Source: Charina bottae (Eukaryota; Chordata; Lepidosauria; Squamata; Charinaidae). From it: a stretch of 64,000 nucleotides of DNA. The notes beneath the pieces were generated by a model. That model did not search any database, was not told the origin of the DNA, and worked only from the letters and a program-made list of their open reading frames with translations. Shown one piece after another: positions 56,948-64,000 of this stretch (positions are counted from its first letter, which is position 1; the number at the start of each line of letters is the position of its first letter). The translations under genes were made by a program, and so were the position numbers. Where the stretch lies: the NCBI GenBank assembly GCA_023362775.1, contig JALMGJ010000006.1:9373501-9437500 (forward strand). Direction: 5' to 3'.

Positions 56948-57023
56948 CAGGAGTGACAAAAGGTCAAGATGGTGGTTGCAACTGAGCAATCAAAGCTGCC
57001 ATCATAACTTTTTGACCACCCTG
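56948..57023. repeat. MITE-like repeat, TCAAGATGG family
   Basis: CAGGAGTGACAAAAGGTCAA and TAACTTTTTGACCACCCTG are imperfect inverted ends. Confidence 0.5.
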
Positions 57024-57117
57024 CTAGTTACAGTCCCAAGGAGGGATGTATAATGTCCAGGAATTCTAATGCAACCAGAAAAACTGAAATTTGGGGGGGG
57101 GGGGAACAAGTAATAAT

Positions 57118-57500
57118 TACAGGTAGTCCTTGACTTACAACTACAATAGGGACCAGAAAATTCATTGTTAAGTGGTGCTGTCATTAAGGAAGGAATCACA
57201 TGACTGCACCCGATTTTACGACATTTTTTGTGGCAGTCATTAAGCAAATCACATGGTTCCCCATTGATTTGCTTTTCAAAATCTGGCTGGGTAGGTCGCA
57301 AATGGTGATTATGTGACCCCTGAAATGCTGCAACTATAGTAAATACATGCCGGTTGCCAAGCGCTTGAATTTTGATCACATGACTGCGGGGACACTGCAA
57401 TGGTCGTAAGTGTGAGGACGGTTCATAAGTCACTTTTTTCAGTGCTGTTATAACTTTGAACAGTCACTAAATATAGGTCGTAAGTCGAGGACTACCTGTA
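57118..57500. mobile_element. Tigger-like MITE
   Basis: TACAGGTAGTCCTTGACTTA at the left and TAAGTCGAGGACTACCTGTA at the right are exact inverted repeats apart from one position, within TA. Confidence 0.9.
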
Positions 57501-57600
57501 TAATCATTTTATAGCCCACTTTACATATAGATATAAAGCCATTTTGTTACATATAAAATTCATAACGTATAGCCTGGTTATAAAAGCCATATATAGTATA

Positions 57601-57936
57601 TGAGCGTGGTGGCTCAGCGGGTAAGACGCCAGGCTTGTTGATCGGAAGATTGCAAGTTCGGAGGTTCGAATCCCTAGCCCTGCGTGCAGAGTGAGCTCCT
57701 GCACTAGCTCCAGCTCTTGCCAACCTAGCAATTCGAAAGCATGCAAATGCAAGTAGATTAATAGGTACCACTTCGGTGGGTAGGTAACAGCGTTCCGCGC
57801 GTGTCATGCGGCCACATGACCGTGGAAGCGTCTTCGGACAACGCTGGCTCTTTGGCTAACAAACGGAGATGAGCACCGCCCCCTAGAGTCGGACACGACT
57901 GCACAAATGTGCGGGGGGTACCTTTACCTTTACCTA
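57601..57936 (+). mobile_element. Sauria-type tRNA-derived SINE
   Basis: Same layout as 2555-2887 (TGGTGGCTCAGCGGGTAAGA, GGTTCGAATCCCTAGCCCTG, GAGTCGGACACGACTGCAC, CCTTTACCTTTACC) with few differences between the two copies. Target duplication is not clear. Confidence 0.92.
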
Positions 57937-57952
57937 TGGTATTTAACATTGA

Positions 57953-58805
57953 GCCAGTTTGGTCTAATGGTTAAGGTGCTGGGCTAGAAACCAGGAGACT
58001 GAGAGTTCTAGTCCCACCTTAGGCATGAAAGCCGGCTGGGTGACCTTGGGCCAGTCCCTGTCCCTCAGCCCTAGGAAGGAGCCAATGGCAAACCAGGAGA
58101 CTGAGAGTTCTAGTCCCGCCTTAGGCATGAAAGCTGGCTGGGTGACCTTGGGCCAGTCCCTGTCTCTCAGCCCTAGGAAGGAGCCAATGGCAAACCAGGA
58201 GACAGAGTTCTAGTCCCGCCTTAGGCATGAAAGCCGGCTGGGTGACCTTGGGCCAGTCCCTGTCCCTCAGCCCTAGGAAGGAGCCAATGGCAAACCAGGA
58301 GACTGAGAGTTCTAGTCCTGCCTTAGGCATGAAAGCTGGCTGGGTGACCTTGGGCCAGTCCCTGTCCCTCAGCCCTAGGAAGGAGCCAATGGCAAACCAG
58401 GAGACTGAGAGTTCTAGTCCCGCCTTAGGCATGAAAGCTGGCTGGGTGACCTTGGGCCAGTCCCTGTCTCTCAGTCCTAGGAAGGAGCCAATGGTAAACC
58501 AGGAGACAGAGTTCTAGTCCCGCCTTAGGCATGAAAGCCAGCTTGGTGACCTTGGGCCAGTCCCTGTCTCTCAGCCCTAGGAAGGAGCCAATGGCAAACC
58601 AGGAGACTGAGAGTTCTCGTCCCGTTTTAGGCATGAAAGCTGGCTGTGTTACCTTGGGCCAGTCACTTTCTCTCAGCCCAACTCACCTCACAGGGTTGCT
58701 GTTGTGGGGAAAATAGGAGGAGGAAGGAGTATTAGGGATGTTTGCCGCCTTGAGTTATTTATAAAAATAATAAAGGCAGGATAGAAATAAATTAATAAAT
58801 AAATA
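57953..58805 (+). mobile_element. CORE/MIR-like SINE with seven tandem core units
   Basis: The tRNA-like head (CCAGTTTGGTCTAATGGTTA) is followed by seven core units starting at TTAGGCATGAAAG (58019, 58121, 58221, 58323, 58425, 58525, 58627), then the usual tail ending in AATAAATAAA. An 8-bp duplication AACATTGA brackets it (57945-57952, 58806-58813). The unit length of 100-102 bp explains the long meaningless frames on both strands. Confidence 0.93.
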
Positions 58806-59631
58806 AACATTGAACACTAGTGTTTATTCATACAGTAATAATAAATTTATGGATTGAATTTACTTTCAAATGTTTTTGTTGCAAATGGACTTGCCAGGAA
58901 TGTAGCATCTCTTCATTTTTTACCTGTTTAGGAGAACCAAGAAGGGAAAAAGTTAACTAAAATCAGCATTGGGGTAAAATAAAAGAACAGTATTCTAAAC
59001 TTTGTTCTCCATGGTAGGAAACAGATACAAAAAGGACAATTTTTCTGCCAACAACTGCAAAACAGGAGCAGAACAAAGCTTAAAATACATATTTTGGCAT
59101 ATGAAATGTTGTCCAGGAATTCTTGCTTTCTAAATCATTGTCTCTATCAGCATGTTTCTGATCTTATGTTATTTTTGTTATTTTATCATTTTCATAGACC
59201 TCTGAAAATTGTATTGAGACAGGTTTTTCTCCCTGATAGTTTATTTCATAAGTTGGTTTCTACATCTATTGGAGTTGGGTGACTCTAATAAATATAAATA
59301 ATAAATAAATACCAGTTTCTTTCACACTTCAACCATTTTAGAGACAATGTAAAAATAAATATTTGAACTGCTTTACAATCCTTTTTGTTTTCAATTTTCC
59401 TTATCTATTTATTCATTTATTTATTTAAATGTATTGGCCACCCAACTCCAATGGACCCAATTTGTGGGGGGAAAGACTTTGGGTAAAAAAATAAAACATC
59501 TTCGTTTCCCCTCCAGTCCTAACATATTTGGAAGACACCACAGGGGAAAAGAGTGAGTTAAATCATACTTAGTGAATGCTCTCAGCATAAAACGAAAGAA
59601 CTGATTCTGGCTGCCTCTCTTTTCTTAAAAG

Positions 59632-59775
59632 GTCCAGAAGGAGCAAACCTTTTCATTTATCATCTCCCACAAGAGTTTGGTGACCAGGACATTCTGCAGA
59701 TGTTTATGCCTTTTGGGAATGTTATTTCTGCTAAGGTCTTCATTGACAAACAGACTAATCTGAGCAAGTGTTTTG
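59632..59775 (+). CDS. CELF2: CELF2 coding exon F: first part of RRM3
   Basis: The exon is 144 nt, phase 1 to phase 1, and encodes [20 protein letters not shown] onward to TNLSKCF. The acceptor is ttcttaaaag and the donor TTTG|gtatgt. It holds the beta1 RNP2 motif (LFIYHL) and the first helix and beta2 of the third RNA recognition motif, which binds UGU-containing RNA (family knowledge). The RNP1 octamer is split by the following intron: KCF lies here and the split Gly plus FVSY lie in exon G. As a symmetric exon it could be skipped in frame, but that would destroy RRM3. Confidence 0.97.
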
Positions 59776-60024
59776 GTATGTAATATTCAGTGCAGGACAA
59801 CAAAAATCCAACGTGGTATCTGCCCTTTTTATCTTCCCCTTTCCCCAAACTGACATCTTAGATCCAACATCGATTGATGTATTCTGCCTTCCACCAGAGA
59901 GCTGCAGATATGTTCTTTTTACAGTACAGATCATTCTAGTGTGATCCACAGCTGGTTATCCAAATATTGTTTCTTCTCTTTAGGACAAACATTTTCCTGG
60001 GCCTCAAGTTTGGTTTACTTATGC

Positions 60025-60339
60025 CATAGCTTTCCAAACTGTGTGTCGCGACACTTTAGTGTGTCGCAACACACAGTTTGCTGTGTTGCAACACAACCCG
60101 GAAGCGGCGGCAGGGGCGTGCATGGTGGTGGTGCGGGGGCGTGCGTAGCACGGTGGCAGCAGCCCACCATCAGCACTTCCGCGTTTTAGCGGAGGCTGCC
60201 GCCGCCGCTACTGCCACCGCAATACACACCACTGCCGCCGCGCGCGCCCCCACGCCGCCGCCGTGCACACCCCCGCCGCCACGCCCCTGCCGCTGCCGCT
60301 GTTGGTGTGTCGCCAACAGCGGCACTTTGGAAAGCACTG
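60025..60339. mobile_element. GC-rich hAT-like element with perfect 8-bp duplication
   Basis: CATAGCTTTCCAAACTGTGT and CACTTTGGAAAGCACTG ends; ACTTATGC flanks it exactly (60017-60024, 60340-60347). The interior is CpG- and GCC-rich with no transposase. Confidence 0.92.
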
Positions 60340-61163
60340 ACTTATGCAATGGTTTTCTCATCTAAACTCCAATTCTTGCACTCTTGGCTTTTCACTTTAA
60401 AATGTCTCTCAGGTTGAGCTCAACCTCTGGTGGCTTTTTTGGACACATCCATGTTGTGTCCAAAAATATGTTGTTCCTTGATAACAACAATTAATTGTTT
60501 GTCTATTACTTCAGTTGTGGGCTGCTTCCACCACAGACAACTGTAAGCTGTAAGCCCTCTACATTCATAACAAAGATGAAAATGGTATTAAAACATTAAC
60601 AATCTGCATCTTGAGGCATCACATAAATATTCTCCCAATAAAACAACAATGCCTGGATTTACCAGGTGGGGGTGCATCTACATTTCACAGCCCAAAGTTT
60701 CTTGGAATACCCAAGTCTTAATGGTACCATCAGGTACTAACCAACCTTGCTTAGCTCTTTGAGATCAGCCAAGAACAGCTAGGTTCTGCCAGCTTCCGTA
60801 GACTTTTCATGTCAAAAGTTTTAAAAAACATATATTATTTATTTTCTATTTACTTACTACATACTTACAGGCTTTTTCCTTCCCACGTTCTTTAGAATAG
60901 CCAAGTCCCCAAATGGAAAAAAACCAGACAGGATGATTTCATTATCTAGTATCTTACTTCTTGGTTGACTCGAAAAAACCATTTTAAAATGTCCTTAGGG
61001 ATAGAAGATACAGTTGTCAAGAGGTATCAGTGTAAAAATTAAAATAATGTAATATAGCTAGCATGCAGGTATACACCTGGTAGCTAAAGTAAATAAATAG
61101 GTAAACCAAAATATAGAATAAGTCTGAAGGGCTTGTAATCATGATTAAAATGACTCCACATAC

Positions 61164-61273
61164 TGTCTATGAAGGTTCTCAGTCATCCAGGTGGAATTGT
61201 CTGTAGCTTGAATCATGTCAACTGGATTTCTATTTTCTTAGTGGAAACGTTTCGCTCCTTATCCAAGGAGCTT
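61164..61273 (-). mobile_element. Penelope-like element end fragment, truncated
   Basis: Nearly identical to 44561-44670 but stops at CCAAGGAGCTT, inside the hammerhead-like core. Confidence 0.7.
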
Positions 61274-61772
61274 ACTGCATACTTCAATTTTAGAAACAGA
61301 AAATGTTTTCCATTCCTTCTCCAAACAACAGGAAGTTAAAGATCAGCCTTTATTGGATCACTGTCCTGGGTGAATTATGGTTTTGGTGGGGTCTTAACTA
61401 TAAGTTACTAGAGCCAGCACATTGTCCATCCAGCATCACACCCTCTCCAGCTGCTTCTGCTACTGCAGATTATTCGGCAAACTTTTTCACTGATCATGAA
61501 AATCAGCTTTGTATTTTAACCTGGTTACTCCTTATTTCAACCTATCAAACCATTTCTTCCTGACACTAACTGAGCAGCTGGGCAGAAACACATCCCCCCT
61601 AATTGTTTGCTATCAAGAAACCAACTAGACTCATGCCTCAGTTTTATGCAAGTGCCTATATGTACATCATCACAGGAAGTATAGGAAGGATCCATCCCAT
61701 CCCAATCTTCCTTTTTCCCCTTTGCACAGAATAGACCACTCCACCTCTGCTTTATCTATGAAGGGGCAGATA

Positions 61773-62147
61773 TACAGGTAGTCCTTGCTTAACGACCACA
61801 ATTGGGACTGGAATTTCAGTTGCTAAGCGAAATGGTCATTAAGCAAATCTGACCTGATTTTATGACCTTTTTTGCTGCAATTGTTAAGCAAATCACTGCG
61901 GGCTTTAAGCGAACGGTGTGGTCGTTAAGCGAATCACAGTTCCCCATTGATTTTGCTTGCCAGAAGCCAGCCGGGAAGGTCAAAAATGGCAATCACGTGA
62001 CCACAGGATGCTGCGACGGTCATAAATGCAAACCGGTTGCCAAGCGCCCAAATTGTGATCACATGACCAGTTGTAAGTCATTTTTTAACACCGTTGTAAG
62101 TCTGAACCGTCACTAAATGAATGGTTGTTAAGTGAGGACTACCTGTA
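61773..62147. mobile_element. Tigger-like MITE
   Basis: TACAGGTAGTCCTTGCTTAA and TTAAGTGAGGACTACCTGTA ends within TA; interior TTAAGCGAAC and TTTTGCTTGCCAGAAGCC as in 18242. Confidence 0.88.
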
Positions 62148-63855
62148 TATTCAGTGACCAGTTAGATCCAATTAATCAAACCTTGCTGCTAAAAAAAAAA
62201 GTTGTTTGCAAAGGCAATGGGATGCCGATCATAACCCAAAAATTCCTCTGGATTTCTGGCAAGAACCTTGCATGCGAGAGATTTTTTTTTCAGCATGAAG
62301 ATGACTTTTGACATCATTTCCTGTTTGGTAGAGAGGTTATTTAATGCATGGGCTAGTAAGAAAATAGTCAAATAAAATCAAAAATCTCTCCCCTCCCACC
62401 CCAGAATGCATTTTATTGGCTTTTAGGCAGTTTCAAAACTTTCTAATTCTAATCTTCCATACCTTCAGTGACTTCTGCTTTTCACTAAAGTTTTATCTCC
62501 TGCTGCTTTGTTGTTTTAGTTCTGTATGTATTGAGTTTTGTTAATTTGTACAAGATATGTTATAATCTGCTTGATGAGGTGCATTTTTAACAATTAAAAA
62601 GGATGCTTAATTAATTTAATTAATAAATATGGTAAACAGATTCAGGATAATTATAAATTTGTAACAACAAAAATTAATCTCTACAGAGATAATCTAAAAA
62701 TTCTTAGTTAGGGAAGACATAATCTATTGTGTTATAATCAAATTATTTGCTTTGTTTAACTCTTTGATAGGCATAATTTGAACTACAACTTATAAAATAT
62801 CAAAAATATATACATGCATTTATCTGAGAACATTTCAACATTCAAAAGAAGAAAAAAATAGTGGTGGCTAGCAATCCCAGAATATGTTATAAATTTTAAA
62901 GCCAGCAGCAGAACTATACAAGAATGGAATAAAATAATAAAATATATCACTAATGTCCTGGTCCATTCTGGTTTTGTTTGGGTCACACTTTTTATGTATA
63001 AATTAGAATTTTATGTATAAAATAACAATTTTAAAACTCGGCTACAGTCAAGCTAGTGTCATATGGAAGGAACTGGATTAGAATCTTTCCTCCTGTATGC
63101 ATGTTAATTATTTTCTTTAAAAGGAAAGGTCTGAGTGCCTATTTATGAACCGGAGGTTGGAGGAAGGAACATTGAAAATGGTGTATTCTGCCTTCAGTCC
63201 AAATGGCACAATGATTTTCCCACTTTCTCCTGCTCCATCTCTGAGCTGAACTGACATTGATAACACATTGGCCCTGTTTCCCCAATATACAAACCCAGGT
63301 CAATTGAAACTTAGTAAATGCATTAGCACAACATATGATGTTTGGTCAGAGTTTTTGTTTGTTTTGGTGGCTTAGCAAGTTTTGCAGATCAAATTTGGTC
63401 ACTTTATGGTTCAAGATCTGCGAATTAACCAGAAAATTAATTGGATATAAAATAGCATCCCTTTTACCCAATGGATCTGGCAGGTCTGATGTCTTATAAC
63501 CCAAAGTTTGAAACGATGACTACATGGTACTATTTTGGACCAAAAATACTGAACTTATACACATCCGAAAGCAGTTTGGGTTTTGTAATCAATGGAGGAA
63601 CAACTGAGAAAGGAGAATTGTCTATTAAAGCCACAAAAGAGAAACAAAACAGAAGTGACAGTAAGGGAATTAGGAAGCAAACGAGAGTGACAGAACTGAG
63701 GAAAAGAAATCAAGGGCATCTCAGTCTTTATGCAGGAAAAACACCATGAAAGCATCCAACTGTTTAAGATTTTCTGCTCGTTCTTATGCCTTCATCTTTT
63801 TTCTCTCCCCCCCCCCCCCCACCTTTCCTCCCTTGCCCACTTTTGTGCATTCTAG

Positions 63856-63983
63856 GTTTTGTTAGCTATGACAATCCTGTCTCTGCACAAGCTGCAATAC
63901 AGGCGATGAACGGCTTTCAAATTGGCATGAAACGCCTGAAAGTTCAGCTGAAGCGCTCAAAAAATGACAGCAAACCTTACTGA
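63856..63983 (+). CDS. CELF2: CELF2 last coding exon G: end of RRM3, C-terminus and stop
   Basis: After the split Gly codon the exon reads [20 protein letters not shown], then [21 protein letters not shown] and a TGA at 63981-63983. It supplies RNP1 (GFVSY), the second helix and last strand of RRM3, and a basic tail that carries nuclear localisation activity in this family (family knowledge). AIQAMNG fits CELF2; CELF1 has AIQSMNG as I recall. The acceptor is a long pyrimidine tract containing a run of C, ending cattctag. The 3'UTR follows and runs out of the window. Confidence 0.97.
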
Positions 63984-64000
63984 CCGTTCTCCCAGAAGCT
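63984..64000 (+). other. CELF2: Start of CELF2 3'UTR
   Basis: Seventeen bases after the stop codon reach the window edge. No polyadenylation signal is inside the window. Confidence 0.85.

Larger units (their letters stand above)
54643..59631 (+). other. CELF2 intron E-F (5.0 kb)
   Basis: The intron holds a GGA run and lysine-rich, possibly LINE-derived sequence (56150-56600), a MITE-like repeat (56948-57023), a Tigger-like MITE (57118-57500), a Sauria SINE (57601-57936) and a seven-unit tandem-core SINE (57953-58805). Stretches 54720-56100 and 58830-59600 are AT-rich with no nameable feature. Confidence 0.8.
59776..63855 (+). other. CELF2 intron F-G (4.1 kb)
   Basis: The intron splits the RNP1 motif of RRM3. 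It holds a GC-rich hAT (60025-60339), a PLE end fragment (61164-61273) and a Tigger-like MITE (61773-62147). Stretches 60345-61160, 61280-61770 and 62150-63840 show nothing I can name; a C run precedes the exon G acceptor. Confidence 0.8.

Noticed and set aside
58019..58680. Regular direct repeats that could suggest a CRISPR array or a tandem-repeat protein gene
   Set aside because: The units are SINE core sequence inside an intact SINE with head, tail and target duplication, in a vertebrate intron. Long frames arise because the 102-bp period is divisible by three.
57945..58813. The two neighbouring SINEs as a single composite element
   Set aside because: The tandem-core SINE has its own AACATTGA duplication starting after the Sauria SINE tail, so the insertions are separate.

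Overview
The window is vertebrate genomic DNA, almost certainly from a squamate reptile. Two near-complete Sauria-type tRNA-derived SINEs (2555-2887, 57601-57936), Bov-B LINE 3' ends, CR1 and L2 LINEs, Penelope-like ends and many small DNA transposons form a repeat mix known from lizards and snakes. No bacterial, plasmid or phage features are present. The species cannot be fixed from the sequence alone.

One host gene is visible, on the + strand across the whole window: the 3' half of CELF2 (CUGBP/ETR-3 family RNA-binding protein). Seven coding exons with canonical AG/GT borders lie at 7326-7484, 15608-15671, 26022-26156, 39253-39384, 54445-54642, 59632-59775 and 63856-63983. They encode the end of the RRM2 region, the long divergent linker, and RRM3 up to the stop codon. 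RRM1 and most of RRM2 lie upstream of the window; the 3'UTR begins 17 bases before its end. Phases agree at every junction. The linker exons show an in-frame choice of two donors (39372/39384) and two acceptors (54445/54463).

Everything else is intron, built mostly of transposable elements. 1-7325: an uninterrupted Penelope-like (PLE) reverse transcriptase/GIY-YIG reading frame (minus strand) with an inverted copy of its own end, then SINE, MITE and microsatellites. 7485-15607: a palindromic PLE insertion, Bov-B, an old LINE. 15672-26021: Tigger-like MITEs, an inverted duplication, a CORE-type SINE and a purine-rich minisatellite just before exon C. 26157-39252: a hAT-like MITE, an unclassified 653-bp insertion with 14-bp target duplications, a SINE with a tandemly repeated core, L2 and L1-like LINE remnants. 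39385-54444: a CR1 LINE interrupted by a hAT element and a Bov-B, further hATs, and a complete Ty1/copia LTR retrotransposon (49010-54137) ending about 300 bp before exon E. 54643-63855: an SINE with seven tandem core units, MITEs, and a GC-rich hAT element with a perfect 8-bp duplication.

I see no new multi-gene system. The most notable items are the tandem-core SINE subfamily, the young copia element with a primer site resembling the initiator-tRNA anticodon arm, the inverted PLE structures with hammerhead-like cores, and the paired alternative splice sites of CELF2. Family names rest on recalled sequence hallmarks; no database search was run.
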